A stretch of DNA of 64,000 bases from Thiofilum flexile DSM 14609 (GCF_000380185.1 NZ_KB904749.1:1-64000); one strand, 5' to 3'; positions 52,975-63,571 are shown, numbered from the stretch's first letter. The notes: generated by a model from the letters alone, not told the origin. Program-made: numbers and translations.

Positions 52975-54141
52975 TTAATCCCCATCATTGGCATTAAATC
53001 CTAAACTCACCCCCAGAGCCGGTGCAAGGCGTTGTTTGTAATAACGGGTCAGCATTTGAGCCTCATTAAATAAGGCATCGGCTGCTTTAAAATCACGCGC
53101 TTCTAATTGGGCAAATAAATCCGTAGAGGGAAATGAAAGCGCTTTAATCCGTTGAAAAATACCTGCGAATTCATCTGCCAAGGCAGTTTTATTCTGCTGT
53201 TTTAGCCAAGCTAATAGCCCACCGTCTACCAACATTTTTTCTACCCCAATAAGGGTGGCTTGAGTATTAGCAAGAGTATGCCCACTGCGCCAAGCTTCTA
53301 ATTGATAAGGTTTTACCTGCTCACGTTGGGGGTCTAATCCAGCTTGAAAAGCGGGCTGCCCTAGCGCGGGTTGGATTTTTAATTTGGCATTTTCAGCCGC
53401 TTGGTAAATACGGTTAATAACTAAGTTAAACGCCTCCGCTGCTGTAACAAATTCGGTACTGCCTTTACCGACTTCTTTCATGGCATCACTAAAATGCGGT
53501 GTCCAAGCTTTTAAGAGGGTGGCACTATGCGTATGTAATAGAGTGCTGGCCGCATTTAAATATTCACAACGCTTATTATTATCAAACGTTTTTAATTGCG
53601 CCTCTTCTGTTTTTTCACGGTCAAAGAGTAAGTATTCTAGTGCCGCAAAACCTTGTACCCCCACCCCATTTTTTTTGAGTAGTTCGGGGGTAATAGGCTC
53701 AGTGCCTTTTAATAGGCCATTGACTAGGCTTTTCTTAATCGGGCGAAAGTAAAAATTAAAATCAAATTGATCTTCAATGGCGGGGCCAATATTAAAGGCA
53801 TCGGCTTCTTGCCAGGTATTTAAAGCAACTGACCATACCTCCCGTAGCGCTTTAAAACCGGCTACATCGGGCTTGGTGCAAAAGGCTTGGCTGGTAGTGA
53901 CGAGTTTTTGCGTATTAGTTTCTAATGCTTGATAGGTTGGCAGAATGACCTTATCGGTCATAGCGGTTAATAAGTCTCGGATTTCAGCATCACTTACCGC
54001 TAGCGTGGGGGTAGTGCTTGCAGGGGTAACTACTGCTGTAGTAGCAGAGGTTGTTGTAGTCGATATTGGCTCATCAGCCTTGGCAAGGTGCGCTAAGCTT
54101 ACTATCAACAGGCCGGTTAAGAGTGGGAGCGTGAGTTTCAT
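52975..54141 (-). CDS. Imelysin family protein with altered GxHxxE motif
   Basis: The 388-residue protein has a signal peptide ending AKADE, a Ser/Thr linker and an all-helical imelysin domain (about 55-385). Imelysins, first described as insulin-cleaving proteins, are periplasmic iron-uptake proteins related to EfeO, and their GxHxxE motif is thought to bind metal. Here the site reads GFAALE (164-169), so His is replaced by Ala166, while Glu169 is kept. The companion imelysin has the full motif. This one may have a structural or partner role. Confidence 0.9.
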   Translation of the reverse strand: MKLTLPLLTGLLIVSLAHLAKADEPISTTTTSATTAVVTPASTTPTLAVSDAEIRDLLTAMTDKVILPTYQALETNTQKLVTTSQAFCTKPDVAGFKALREVWSVALNTWQEADAFNIGPAIEDQFDFNFYFRPIKKSLVNGLLKGTEPITPELLKKNGVGVQGFAALEYLLFDREKTEEAQLKTFDNNKRCEYLNAASTLLHTHSATLLKAWTPHFSDAMKEVGKGSTEFVTAAEAFNLVINRIYQAAENAKLKIQPALGQPAFQAGLDPQREQVKPYQLEAWRSGHTLANTQATLIGVEKMLVDGGLLAWLKQQNKTALADEFAGIFQRIKALSFPSTDLFAQLEARDFKAADALFNEAQMLTRYYKQRLAPALGVSLGFNANDGD

Positions 54142-54154
54142 AGTCAGTCAGGGG

Positions 54155-55555
54155 TTAGAGTGAATTAAGAAAAGCCAAAAGCGCTGCACGCTCTTGAGGA
54201 TTCAAGGCTAACACGGCTTGCTTAGCAGCTTCGGCTTCACCGCCATGCCACAGGACAGCTTCCATGAGATTACGCGCACGCCCATCGTGTAAAAAGCGGG
54301 TGTGACCATTCACTTTTTCAATCCGGCTAATACCCCACAGAGGTGCAGTGCGCCATTCCGATCCACTCGCTTCAAAGTCAGGACGATTATCGGCTAGTCC
54401 CTCACCCATATCATGCAGTAGTAGATCAGTAAAAGGCTGAATAGACTGATTTTCTAGCTCAGGAAAGCCTGCTTTTTTACCCGTGACATAGTGTGGAATA
54501 TGACAGCTTGCACAGGCACTTTGATTAAAAATAACTTGACCGTGTTGGACTTGTGGATTAGTTACTTTACGCCGCGCGGGAACCGCTAGGGTTGAGGCAT
54601 AAAAGGTCACTTGGTTTAAAATTTCGTCGCTAATCTCAGGTTTGCCACCATCCGGTGCTGCTAAACAGTCCGTTTGTTGCGTGCTGCAACTTTGCTCTGG
54701 GAACAGGCTAGAGGTAATCCCAATATCGCCATGAAAGGCTCCCGCGCTTTGTTGTTTTACTGTGGGCTGGTTGGCCTTCCAACCAAAACGCCCGAGAGTG
54801 GTCTGCTGGGTTTGAATATCCCACACCCGATTCGGGCGACCTGAAATACCATCACCATTTTTATCCTCTGGATCGGCAAAAGCTAAGATAGCCGATTCTG
54901 GAATCGCTTCTAATAAACCCATACCTACCATTACGGGGGCGACGCGTAAGGACATTAAGGTATTCGGATGTAATGCGCCATAATTGAGCTGGCTAATACT
55001 AATCTTAGGCTTGAGAAGTTCGTAAGGCGTGCCGTCTTTGAATTGTCCCGTGATGGTTTCATAGTTGACAACAGGCTTACCCTCCGGTTTTAAGCCTTGA
55101 ATACTCAAAGGTTGAAGCTGATCACCATAGCTCGGTTCAGGTACTACGCCCATGGTTTTAATAACTAGCTGATGATCGGCTGTAGTAGGGGGAATACTTA
55201 AGCGAATCAAGGAGGTGAAATGCGTATCCTCTAACGATTGCGGCGGTTGCCCACGTCCATCTTTAGTGTGACAGCCTTGACAGCTATTACTATTAAGTAA
55301 AGGCCCTAAGCCATCGCGTGCAGTAGTAGACGAGGGCGCACTCACCCAAGGCTGAGTAAAAAACGCATTACCAATAAAAAACTGGTCGCGGCGTGAAATA
55401 CTCATATTATTGGCGGGCAGAGAAAACGCATTGATACTTTTATCAAAGGTGGTAGTAGCACCTCCTGATAAGCGTAAATCAGTGGTTTTTTCCGTAGTAT
55501 TAGCTCCAATACTGCTACTGAAGCTTAGTAAGACTAATAATGAGAGCGTTCTCAT
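54155..55555 (-). CDS. Di-haem oxidoreductase (DHOR family)
   Basis: The 466-residue protein has a signal peptide and two c-type haem sites, CQGCH (Cys92-His96) and CASCH (Cys348-His352). The family phrases QPWVSAPSSTTARDGLGPLLN, DGISGRPN and LWGISRIEKVNGHTRFLHDGRARNL are present. DHOR proteins resemble cytochrome c peroxidase and occur with imelysins; they may oxidise or reduce iron in the periplasm. It shares one base with the upstream imelysin gene. Confidence 0.93.
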   Translation of the reverse strand: MRTLSLLVLLSFSSSIGANTTEKTTDLRLSGGATTTFDKSINAFSLPANNMSISRRDQFFIGNAFFTQPWVSAPSSTTARDGLGPLLNSNSCQGCHTKDGRGQPPQSLEDTHFTSLIRLSIPPTTADHQLVIKTMGVVPEPSYGDQLQPLSIQGLKPEGKPVVNYETITGQFKDGTPYELLKPKISISQLNYGALHPNTLMSLRVAPVMVGMGLLEAIPESAILAFADPEDKNGDGISGRPNRVWDIQTQQTTLGRFGWKANQPTVKQQSAGAFHGDIGITSSLFPEQSCSTQQTDCLAAPDGGKPEISDEILNQVTFYASTLAVPARRKVTNPQVQHGQVIFNQSACASCHIPHYVTGKKAGFPELENQSIQPFTDLLLHDMGEGLADNRPDFEASGSEWRTAPLWGISRIEKVNGHTRFLHDGRARNLMEAVLWHGGEAEAAKQAVLALNPQERAALLAFLNSL

Positions 55556-56802
55556 TACTCTTCCTCCAAAGGTTCAGGATTAAGGTTTTGTATGCCTAGA
55601 GCACCGGCAGCGCTTTCAATCGCGGCGGTTTGATTTTTGAGTGCATCGATTGTGGCTTTAACCAGAGCATTATTAGCATTATCGGCTGCAATTTGCTGGT
55701 CAAAGCTGCTACCGGCTTGAGCTGTGCTTACAATAGCTTCAGCATTTTTAAGTGAATCGGTGAGTTTTGCTTTTAAGTCTGCATCGATTTTAGCCTCCTT
55801 ACTGGCGACTAATTGAGCTATATTGGCACCCTCTAATACCGATCCATCCGCTTTGACATAGTATCCGGTATACACATTTTGTATACCTTGGATATTGCGG
55901 AAAATATCATCATGGGTATTGTCACTAAAGCAGGAATGTTCATCTTCTTGTGAATGAGCCAGCAGGGCGACATTCATCCGTTGTCCGGCTAATTCACCCA
56001 GACTCAAACTGCCCATACCAAATAAAACCCGACGCATTGCTTCTTTTTCATCTAGCGCTAAAAAGGTTTTACGGTAATTGTCTTGATCGGGTGCCCAATC
56101 TTTAACCATGGTTTCGAGGTCTTGGACTAATAGGTCGGTCACAGTTTTGAGGTATTCCGCTCGGCGCTCGCAATGACCATTGCTGCAAGCCTCACCTTTG
56201 AGGTAATCGGTATAAGAGCGCTGTCCAGCACTTTTAGGGTCAGTATTAAGGTCTTGCCCCCAGAGTAGGAATTCAACAGCATGATAACCAATAGCGACAT
56301 TGGCCTCCGAACCACCTTTTTCTTGATACGATTTAAGCAGCTCGCTAGTGATCGGTTCTGTCCCCGCAATAATATTCGCGGTGGCAAATTTATTACCATC
56401 CTCATACTCATAGGCATCAGCTTGGACGTAATCAATCAGCCCTTCATCTAAAGGCCAAGCATTGACCTGTCCCTCCCAGTCATCCACATTAGGATTACCA
56501 AACCGGAAAACTTCAGTTTGACTATAAATAGCGCGTGCTTTTATCCAAGCAGTTTTGGCGGCTTGTTGGGTCTCGGCGGAGGGAGCCGCTATAAAAGCAT
56601 TGATAGCGGTTTGTAAGGCCTTGGCTGAGCTTAAGGAATCAGCATAATTAGCGTAGGCAATATCAGCATACTGAGTGATTACTTGGCTAGGCGTAGGGGT
56701 GGCGCTGGTCGCCACTGGGGTAGTATCTGCATAGGCTAGAAATGGAGTAGCCAATACCAAAGTGCTACCGACTAAAGCAGCCAATAAAGTCTTACGTATC
56801 AA
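55555..56802 (-). CDS. Imelysin family iron-uptake protein (IrpA-like)
   Basis: The first gene of the operon encodes a 415-residue periplasmic protein with a signal peptide (LATPFLAYADT) and a complete imelysin domain. The GxHxxE motif reads GYHAVEFLLWGQD (His174, Glu177). A tail with ALDEKEAMRRVLFGMGSLS and HSQEDEHSCFSDNTH is typical of the IrpA-type group, which are needed for growth in low iron. A Fur box lies about 55 bases before the start. Its product and the second imelysin may form one iron-binding complex. Confidence 0.92.
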   Translation of the reverse strand: MIRKTLLAALVGSTLVLATPFLAYADTTPVATSATPTPSQVITQYADIAYANYADSLSSAKALQTAINAFIAAPSAETQQAAKTAWIKARAIYSQTEVFRFGNPNVDDWEGQVNAWPLDEGLIDYVQADAYEYEDGNKFATANIIAGTEPITSELLKSYQEKGGSEANVAIGYHAVEFLLWGQDLNTDPKSAGQRSYTDYLKGEACSNGHCERRAEYLKTVTDLLVQDLETMVKDWAPDQDNYRKTFLALDEKEAMRRVLFGMGSLSLGELAGQRMNVALLAHSQEDEHSCFSDNTHDDIFRNIQGIQNVYTGYYVKADGSVLEGANIAQLVASKEAKIDADLKAKLTDSLKNAEAIVSTAQAGSSFDQQIAADNANNALVKATIDALKNQTAAIESAAGALGIQNLNPEPLEEE

Positions 56803-56857
56803 AATAAATCTCCCAACAAACAGTCATTAATCATGAGGGGGGTAAGTATGAACTTTA

Positions 56858-56874
56858 ATGAGAATTATTCTCAT
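56858..56874. promoter_or_regulatory. Fur box of the imelysin operon
   Basis: ATGAGAATTATTCTCAT is symmetric apart from the centre base and resembles the Fur consensus (GATAATGATAATCATTATC). It lies upstream of the leftward imelysin operon and about 200 bases before purL, so it should control the iron genes, giving expression in low iron. Confidence 0.8.
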
Positions 56875-57070
56875 ATTTTTGCAAATAGTAATAATTCTTA
56901 TTTCAATAAGCAATGAGTATGATGCGATACGGACAAAAGAGACTAGAGAAACCCTAGTAGGATGCTGTGTTATGAGGCAGATAAGTCGGTTTCATAAACA
57001 TCCATCTGTAGCCGTCGCTAGTGAGATGCTCTATCATACCCGCTTTGAAAATACCCTCAGACCAAAGACT

Positions 57071-60000
57071 ATGTTGATTCTCCCCGGTAGCGTTGCTCTT
57101 ACTGATTTTCGTCGTGAAAAGTTACTTCAAACCATTCAAGCACTGAACCCTGCTGTCCAAGCACTCCATGCGGAATATGTCCATTTTATACGTTGTGAGC
57201 GTGAACTCGATAGTGCTGAACAACAACGTTTAGTCACCGTTTTGAACTACGGCGAGCAAGCCGGTAGTGGTGTGCTCTTAACGGGTAACTTATTTCTGGT
57301 GATACCTCGTCCGGGTACTATTTCACCGTGGTCAAGTAAAGCCACCGATATTGCCCATAATTGTGGCTTAAGGGTGGTAGAACGTATTGAGCGTGGTTTG
57401 GTTTATGTGCTCAAGGGCGATGAGTTAACCACTGAGCAAAATCAAGCAATTGCAAAGCTCTTGCATGATCGTATGACCGAGGTAGTACTGAATAATTATC
57501 AAGATGCTGAAATCTTATTTAGACATACCGAACCCGGTGAGCTGAGATTTGTGAATATTAGTGGGGATGCGGATGCAGCCCTCGCTCAAGCCAATAAAGA
57601 CTGGGGTTTAGCGCTATCACCCGATGAAATTATTTATTTAGCGGAAAACTATGCGGCTCTAGGGCGTAATCCGACTGATGTTGAGTTAATGATGTTTGCT
57701 CAAGCCAACTCTGAGCACTGCCGTCATAAGATTTTTAATGCCGATTGGGTGATTGATAATAAAGCACAAGCTAAATCACTATTTGGCATGATTCGCAACA
57801 CCTATCAACACGCACCGGATGGTATTTTATCCGCTTATAAAGATAATGCCTCGGTCATTGAAGGCTCTGATGCAACGCGTTTTCTAACCGATCCTCAAAC
57901 GGCAGAATATCGCTATAGTCACGAGCCAGTCCCTATTTTAATGAAGGTCGAAACCCATAATCATCCCACTGCGATTGCGCCATTTGCGGGTGCAGCAACG
58001 GGATCAGGGGGCGAAATTCGGGATGAAGGGGCGACAGGGATTGGCTCTAAACCTAAGGCAGGTTTATGTGGATTTTCCGTGTCTAATTTGCGTATTCCTA
58101 ACTATATCCAGCCATGGGAGCAGGATTTCGGTAAACCCTCCCGTATTGCCTCAGCCCTAGAGATTATGATCGAGGGGCCATTGGGGGCAGCGGCGTTTAA
58201 TAATGAATTTGGACGTCCTAATCTTGCGGGTTATTTCCGTACTTTTGAAATGCAGGCACCGGGTGCTAAGGGTCTAGAGTTACGGGGTTATCATAAGCCG
58301 ATTATGATTGCGGGCGGTATGGGTAATATTCGCCCTAATCATATTCAGAAAAAACCACTGCCTGAAGGTACACCGATTATTGTGTTGGGTGGGCCTGCCA
58401 TGTTGATTGGTTTGGGTGGAGGCGCGGCCTCTTCGATGGCCAGTGGAGCGAGTACTGAACATCTGGATTTTGCCTCAGTACAACGGGGTAATCCAGAAAT
58501 GCAGCGCCGTTGCCAAGAGGTGATTGATCGCTGTGTCGCGATGGGGAATGAGAATCCTATCCTCTCGATTCACGATGTAGGGGCGGGCGGTATCTCGAAT
58601 GCTATACCGGAAATTATTAATGATGCCGGACGTGGGGGGCGTTTTGAACTACGCGCTGTCCCTAATGATGAGCCGGGCATGTCGCCTATGGAAGTGTGGA
58701 GTAATGAAGCACAAGAGCGTTATGTGTTGGCGATTGCTGAGGAGCGTTTGAGCGAATTTAGAGCCTTATGTGAACGTGAACGGGCAGTCTATGCGGTAGT
58801 TGGGTCTGTCACGGCGGAGCAGCAATTATTAGTCGGCGACTCCCTGTTTGATAATACCCCCGTGAATTTACCTATGAGTGTATTACTCGGTAAACCGCCT
58901 AAGATGCTACGTGATGTACGCCATCAGACTTTCCATAAACCAGAAATAGAATTAGAAAGTATTGATCTAAAAGAGGCGATTGAGCGCGTATTACGTTTGC
59001 CTAGTGTTGCCTCTAAAGCCTTTCTCATTACCATTGGCGATCGCACTATTACGGGCATGGTAGCACGGGATCAAATGGTAGGGCCGTGGCAAGTGCCAGT
59101 AGCCGATGTGGCGGTGACGGTGAGTGATTATACCACTTTCTATGGTGAAGCTATGGCGATGGGGGAACGTACTCCGATTGCTTTAGTAGATCCTGCTGCC
59201 TCAGGGCGGATGGCGATTGGTGAGGCCTTAACTAATATTGCCGCTGCTGATATTCAAAGCCTACGTGATATTCGCTTATCCGCTAACTGGATGGCAGCAG
59301 CAGGCTATGCTGGAGAAGATGCCGCGCTGTATGACACGGTAAAAGCAGTAGGCGAGGAGTTATGCCCGCGTTTAGGCTTAGCCATTCCGGTGGGTAAAGA
59401 TTCGCTCTCCATGAAAACCGTATGGGAGCAAGACGGTGAGCCGCGTGAAATGATTGCGCCTTTGTCGTTGATTATTTCAGCCTTTGCTCCGGTTAAAAAT
59501 GTGCGCCATACCCTAACGCCGCAATTACGCACGGATAAAGGCGATACCGATTTAATTTTAATTGATCTGGGTAAGGGTAAAAACCGCCTAGCAGCCTCGG
59601 CCTTGTCTCAAGTTTATAATCAAGTCGGGCATCAGTCTCCTGATCTAGATGATCCTGAGGCCATGAAATCCTTTTTTGAAGTGATTCAAGATTTACGCGC
59701 TGATGATTTAATTTTAGCTTATCACGACCGCTCGGATGGTGGATTACTCGCCACCTTAGCAGAAATGAGTTTTGCCGGACATGTGGGTATTACCTTAGCA
59801 TTGGGTGAGCTGGGTGGGAAAATATTACCCGCCTTATTCAATGAAGAGCTAGGTGCGGTGATTCAAGTCAGCCATTTCGATACCGATACTGTGCTAACCA
59901 CCTTCCGTGATGCGGGGCTAGGCCACCATACCCATGTCATCGGCGAATTGAATGAAACCGATGAATTTATTATTAACTTTGGTCATAAAGAGCTATTTAA

Positions 60001-60964
60001 AGCGCCTCGTGCCGAGTTACAAAAAATCTGGGCTGAGACGAGCTATCGCATGCAGGCACTGCGTGATAATGCCGATTGTGCTGCGCAAGAGTTTGAGCGT
60101 TTAGACGATGCGAGTGATCCGGGTTTACCTTGGGAGATTAGTTTTGATGCCACTGCCGATCTAGCCGCACCCTATATTAATTTAGGGGCGCGTCCTGCGA
60201 TGGCGATTTTACGCGAGCAAGGGGTGAATGGTCAGATTGAAATGGCTGCCGCTTTTGATCGCGCAGGCTTTAAAGCAGTCGATGTGCATATGACCGATAT
60301 TATTAGTGGTCGTGTGAGTCTGAGGGATTTTAAAGGCTTAGTGGCTTGCGGTGGTTTCTCTTATGGTGATGTATTAGGTGCAGGGGGCGGATGGGCTAAA
60401 ACTATTCAACTCAATCCACGTGCGAGTGATGAATTTGCTGCCTTTTTTACTCGTCAAGACTCCTTTGGTCTGGGGGTATGTAATGGTTGTCAAATGTTCT
60501 CACAACTACGCGATATGATCCCTGGTGCAGACCATTGGCCGCGCTTTTATCGCAATCGTTCTGAACAGTTTGAAGGGCGTTATGCCGCTGTTGAGGTGCT
60601 CCGCTCACCTTCGATTTTCCTACAAGGTATGGAAGGCTCGATGTTACCCATTGCGGTGGCACATGGTGAAGGGCGTGCAGTATTTGATGAAGGTGTAAAT
60701 CCTCAAGAGCTAATTGCACAGGGTTTAGTTGGTTTGCGTTACATTAACAACTATCGTGAGGCAACCGAGCATTACCCTGAAAACCCCAATGGTTCACCCT
60801 TAGGGATTACGGGTCTTACCACAGAAGATGGACGTTTTACAATTATGATGCCACATCCAGAGCGGGTATTCCGTGCCGTATTGCATTCATGGCTACCTCA
60901 CGATTGGGAGGGTGGCGCACCGTGGATGCGGATGTTTAGTAATGCACGGGTATGGGTAGGTTAA
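57071..60964 (+). CDS. purL: Phosphoribosylformylglycinamidine synthase
   Basis: PurL converts FGAR to FGAM with ATP and glutamine in purine synthesis. From the ATG at 57071 ([14 protein letters not shown], aligned with known starts) it has 1297 residues, the large single-chain gammaproteobacterial form. The N-terminal part, the two PurM-like ATP halves ([28 protein letters not shown] block; GKDSLSMK) and the C-terminal glutaminase ([22 protein letters not shown] with the nucleophile, and PHPERVFR) are complete. Codons further upstream in the same frame encode hydrophobic nonsense and overlap the Fur box, so they are not part of the protein. Confidence 0.97.
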   Translation: MLILPGSVALTDFRREKLLQTIQALNPAVQALHAEYVHFIRCERELDSAEQQRLVTVLNYGEQAGSGVLLTGNLFLVIPRPGTISPWSSKATDIAHNCGLRVVERIERGLVYVLKGDELTTEQNQAIAKLLHDRMTEVVLNNYQDAEILFRHTEPGELRFVNISGDADAALAQANKDWGLALSPDEIIYLAENYAALGRNPTDVELMMFAQANSEHCRHKIFNADWVIDNKAQAKSLFGMIRNTYQHAPDGILSAYKDNASVIEGSDATRFLTDPQTAEYRYSHEPVPILMKVETHNHPTAIAPFAGAATGSGGEIRDEGATGIGSKPKAGLCGFSVSNLRIPNYIQPWEQDFGKPSRIASALEIMIEGPLGAAAFNNEFGRPNLAGYFRTFEMQAPGAKGLELRGYHKPIMIAGGMGNIRPNHIQKKPLPEGTPIIVLGGPAMLIGLGGGAASSMASGASTEHLDFASVQRGNPEMQRRCQEVIDRCVAMGNENPILSIHDVGAGGISNAIPEIINDAGRGGRFELRAVPNDEPGMSPMEVWSNEAQERYVLAIAEERLSEFRALCERERAVYAVVGSVTAEQQLLVGDSLFDNTPVNLPMSVLLGKPPKMLRDVRHQTFHKPEIELESIDLKEAIERVLRLPSVASKAFLITIGDRTITGMVARDQMVGPWQVPVADVAVTVSDYTTFYGEAMAMGERTPIALVDPAASGRMAIGEALTNIAAADIQSLRDIRLSANWMAAAGYAGEDAALYDTVKAVGEELCPRLGLAIPVGKDSLSMKTVWEQDGEPREMIAPLSLIISAFAPVKNVRHTLTPQLRTDKGDTDLILIDLGKGKNRLAASALSQVYNQVGHQSPDLDDPEAMKSFFEVIQDLRADDLILAYHDRSDGGLLATLAEMSFAGHVGITLALGELGGKILPALFNEELGAVIQVSHFDTDTVLTTFRDAGLGHHTHVIGELNETDEFIINFGHKELFKAPRAELQKIWAETSYRMQALRDNADCAAQEFERLDDASDPGLPWEISFDATADLAAPYINLGARPAMAILREQGVNGQIEMAAAFDRAGFKAVDVHMTDIISGRVSLRDFKGLVACGGFSYGDVLGAGGGWAKTIQLNPRASDEFAAFFTRQDSFGLGVCNGCQMFSQLRDMIPGADHWPRFYRNRSEQFEGRYAAVEVLRSPSIFLQGMEGSMLPIAVAHGEGRAVFDEGVNPQELIAQGLVGLRYINNYREATEHYPENPNGSPLGITGLTTEDGRFTIMMPHPERVFRAVLHSWLPHDWEGGAPWMRMFSNARVWVG

Positions 60965-60991
60965 ACCGTATTATTGAGATTGTTTGCTACT

Positions 60992-61026
60992 ATTAGACGG
61001 GGAAGTGTGAGTCTTACTCGTCTAAT
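60992..61026 (+). other. Hairpin between purL and the ATPase gene
   Basis: ATTAGACG (60992-60999) pairs with CGTCTAAT (61019-61026). It ends five bases before the AGGAG site of the next gene. It may partly terminate purL transcription. Confidence 0.5.
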
Positions 61027-61041
61027 TATCAGGAGTTCGTT

Positions 61042-62082
61042 ATGAGCCAGCATGGTATTGAAAACATAAAAATTGAAAATTTTAAGTGTTTTGAGAATTT
61101 AGAGATTAATGGCTTTAAACAGGTGAACTTGATTGGTGGTAAAAATAATGTGGGCAAGACCGCGCTTTTAGAAGCATTAGAATTAGTAAGTAACTCATCT
61201 AACCCTTATATATTAGCTTATCTTACTTGGACTTTATTAAGACGTAGGCAAGATAAAGGATATCTTGAGAACGATTTGGTTTATGATAATCATATAGGGT
61301 TTAAAATAAATTCTAATTTAAACCAACTAGAGGTGCATAAGGATAACGACCCTTTATTTAAACAGCAATTTGATAGAACCCCTTTTGATAATATATCTGA
61401 TATGGCATTACGTTTTGTAGTTGGTGGTGCAAATACAACGATACCTCTTGGACGCTTATCAGATTCAGATCTAAAGGCTTTTTTTTCTATGCGAGCTAAG
61501 AAGGAGGAGCTTAAAGGAGTTTTTATTAAATCATCTCGTTTATCTGATGATGAGTTGGCACTTTTATACGGCGCAATTATTAATAAGGATAAAGAGCATT
61601 TTTTAGAGAGTTCAATAAGGTTTTTTAGTGACCACCTTAGGAGTATAAAGGTAGTTCCTGTGAGTCATGGAGTAAAGCTCAAAGCTAAATTAGCTAATAA
61701 AAATGAGTTGGTATTATTAAGTTCTCTAGGTGAGGGTGTAAATCGCTATATAGCGATACTCTGTGCTATTTGGGCTAGTCAAGATGGCTATCTATTCATT
61801 GATGAAATAGAAAATGGCATTCACTACACTAACTACCCTAAACTCTGGGAGCTTATTTTTCTCGCTAGTGCTCAAGCAAATTGCCAAGTCTTTGTGACCT
61901 CTCATTCAAAAGAGTGTATTACCGCTTTCAATAATATTCAAATGTTAGAGACTAGTAGAAATAATGGTGCTTATTTTGAACTATTCTATAGTCAGAAAAA
62001 ACAAAGAATATCAGCAGCCTATCGCGATTCTGAGCAATTAAAATATGCTTTAGATCATAATGAGGATATTCGTGGTGAGTAA
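61042..62082 (+). CDS. AAA15/OLD-like ATPase of a two-gene cassette
   Basis: The 346-residue protein opens with IENFKCFENLEI, the SMC/RecF-like start, and a P-loop GKNNVGKTAL (33-42). The signature-like section SSLGEGVNRYIAI and Walker B YLFIDEIENGIHY (Asp254, Glu255) follow, then the switch TSHSKEC. It therefore has a complete ABC/AAA15-type ATPase. The frame is AT-rich compared with purL and has a strong AGGAG site. The next gene, overlapping its end, encodes a TOPRIM-like protein, as in OLD and PARIS-type defence systems. An ATP-dependent sensor of phage or DNA damage is the likely role. Confidence 0.88.
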   Translation: MSQHGIENIKIENFKCFENLEINGFKQVNLIGGKNNVGKTALLEALELVSNSSNPYILAYLTWTLLRRRQDKGYLENDLVYDNHIGFKINSNLNQLEVHKDNDPLFKQQFDRTPFDNISDMALRFVVGGANTTIPLGRLSDSDLKAFFSMRAKKEELKGVFIKSSRLSDDELALLYGAIINKDKEHFLESSIRFFSDHLRSIKVVPVSHGVKLKAKLANKNELVLLSSLGEGVNRYIAILCAIWASQDGYLFIDEIENGIHYTNYPKLWELIFLASAQANCQVFVTSHSKECITAFNNIQMLETSRNNGAYFELFYSQKKQRISAAYRDSEQLKYALDHNEDIRGE

Positions 62083-62746
62083 AAATGTCCTGATTGTTGA
62101 AAGTCAAAATGATAAGTTCTTCATAGAAAATTTGTTAAAGCATATTAATAAAACTGCAATTATAGTAGAAAACCCTATTTGCTCTATTGATGACTATGAA
62201 TGTTTAGAGGGACTATCATTAGTTAAGCTAAAGCATAAGCTAACTGAAATACAAACAACTATAGAAAAAGATGATATTCAAAAACTAGGTATAATAGTTG
62301 ATGCAGATACTCAAGGTGTCGATCAACGCTTAGAGTTGGTCAATCAAGCACTTATTGAGAGTGGGTTTGATACTGAACCCTTAGAGTTTAATAGTTGGCG
62401 ACATTGTCATCAGTATGATGTTGATCTTTCGTGTCATGTACTAAATTATAATGGTGAAGGTGAGTTAGAAACTTTATTGAGAGCTATTAAAAACCAAGAG
62501 TCTAGTTTTGCAGATTGCTTAAGTGCTTGGGAAGCTTGTTTAACTAGTCAGGGAAAGGTTCTCTCAAAAAAAGATTTTGATAAATTTTGGATTAATATTT
62601 ATCAACGCTATGATAATTGCTCTAAAAATGATAAAAAACAAGCTGGTCGAAAATGTTCATTTGAGGCAAGCATGGCTAAACCCATCTGGGATTTTGAACA
62701 CCCTGCTCTAAGTGGTTTAAAGAATTACCTAGGTACTTTTAACTAA
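62072..62746 (+). CDS. DUF3226/TOPRIM-like protein, partner of the ATPase
   Basis: About 224 residues. Start options are the ATG at 62060 (no ribosome site) or a GTG at 62072 or 62075, both well placed after GAGGA; all overlap the ATPase gene. The TOPRIM pattern is visible: an early Glu in VLIVESQNDKFF and the DxD motif in GIIVDADTQGVDQR (about residues 88-101). DUF3226 proteins are small TOPRIM-fold proteins. Coupled with an AAA15 ATPase they resemble split OLD nucleases and the AriA-AriB pair of PARIS, whose effector is a DUF4435 TOPRIM. A nuclease role is inferred. Confidence 0.8.
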   Translation: MVSKNVLIVESQNDKFFIENLLKHINKTAIIVENPICSIDDYECLEGLSLVKLKHKLTEIQTTIEKDDIQKLGIIVDADTQGVDQRLELVNQALIESGFDTEPLEFNSWRHCHQYDVDLSCHVLNYNGEGELETLLRAIKNQESSFADCLSAWEACLTSQGKVLSKKDFDKFWINIYQRYDNCSKNDKKQAGRKCSFEASMAKPIWDFEHPALSGLKNYLGTFN

Positions 62747-62893
62747 TGATGTAGTAATAAAATAAAAAGATCTAGAAGCTGATTTTTTGATATGCCCCTG
62801 TTTTTTTCTTGTTTGGAGGAGAAGTTCTAGAGGCAGATATTGCTTAAGTAGAGATTTTAAAATCTAAAATAACCTGATATTCTGTGGAATATC

Positions 62894-62927
62894 CCCTACT
62901 CAGAACCATTTTATAGTTTGAGTAGGG
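62894..62927. other. Nine-base hairpin at the end of the barrel gene
   Basis: CCCTACTCA (62894-62902) pairs fully with TGAGTAGGG (62919-62927), just after the stop of the leftward gene. No T run follows, but it probably ends or stabilises that message. Confidence 0.5.
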
Positions 62928-62935
62928 AAAGTGAT

Positions 62936-63571
62936 TTAGAAAGTATCGTAACGTAGATTAAGTCCCATAAGTCCTACATCTGTATTATGCTGATAATTAG
63001 CACCGACTGATAAGGCATTCGTTAAATAAGCTCGTCCACCCATGCTGAACATCAGACCATCTACATCTTCGAAAATCGTATCATCTAAATCCTCAGCTAG
63101 TTTTTTATATTCTATCTTAGCATTAAACTCTACCTTGGAATTTAGCTTATGGCGAATACCTAGTTCAGTACCATAGCCCCATTCACCTTTAGTTCTACCG
63201 ATTTTGTAGTCAGTATCTAATAATAAATAGCTATAGCTTAAGGTCGCATTACCATAAATATCTGTTTTAGGAGCAATACTTTTATGTGCCCCCATTCCAC
63301 CCCTTAACGTATTGAGTGATATGCTATTTACATAAGAATGACTATTCCCTTCAGTGACCATGCTTTCTACACCAAATAACATATTGAATGATGGGCTAAT
63401 ATCCCGTGAAACACTCCAGTCAATACCATAATCAATACCAGTATCATCATTACCTAGTAGTAATTTACCATCCATATAGTTATAGCTAGGTTTTAGGGTT
63501 AATTCTTTTGCCATACTCATCTGTGCAGATAAAAGGCCAATAGCTAATAAACCAAATAATTTTATTTTCAT
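62936..63571 (-). CDS. Outer-membrane beta-barrel protein, small
   Basis: The 211-residue protein has a signal peptide (LLAIGLLSAQMSMA) and an alternating polar/aromatic pattern consistent with 8-10 beta strands (YGIDWSVSRDIS, ATLSYSYLLLDTDYKIG, FNAKIEYKKL). It ends in ...LRYDTF, and a C-terminal Phe is the usual barrel assembly signal. It resembles the OmpA/OprG-type small barrels in size. Function is unknown. It is monocistronic. Confidence 0.75.
   Translation of the reverse strand: MKIKLFGLLAIGLLSAQMSMAKELTLKPSYNYMDGKLLLGNDDTGIDYGIDWSVSRDISPSFNMLFGVESMVTEGNSHSYVNSISLNTLRGGMGAHKSIAPKTDIYGNATLSYSYLLLDTDYKIGRTKGEWGYGTELGIRHKLNSKVEFNAKIEYKKLAEDLDDTIFEDVDGLMFSMGGRAYLTNALSVGANYQHNTDVGLMGLNLRYDTF

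Noticed and set aside
56858..57070. 71-codon extension at the N-terminus of PurL
   Set aside because: The codons overlap a Fur box and encode a hydrophobic, non-conserved stretch, while the ATG at 57071 gives the normal PurL start and length.
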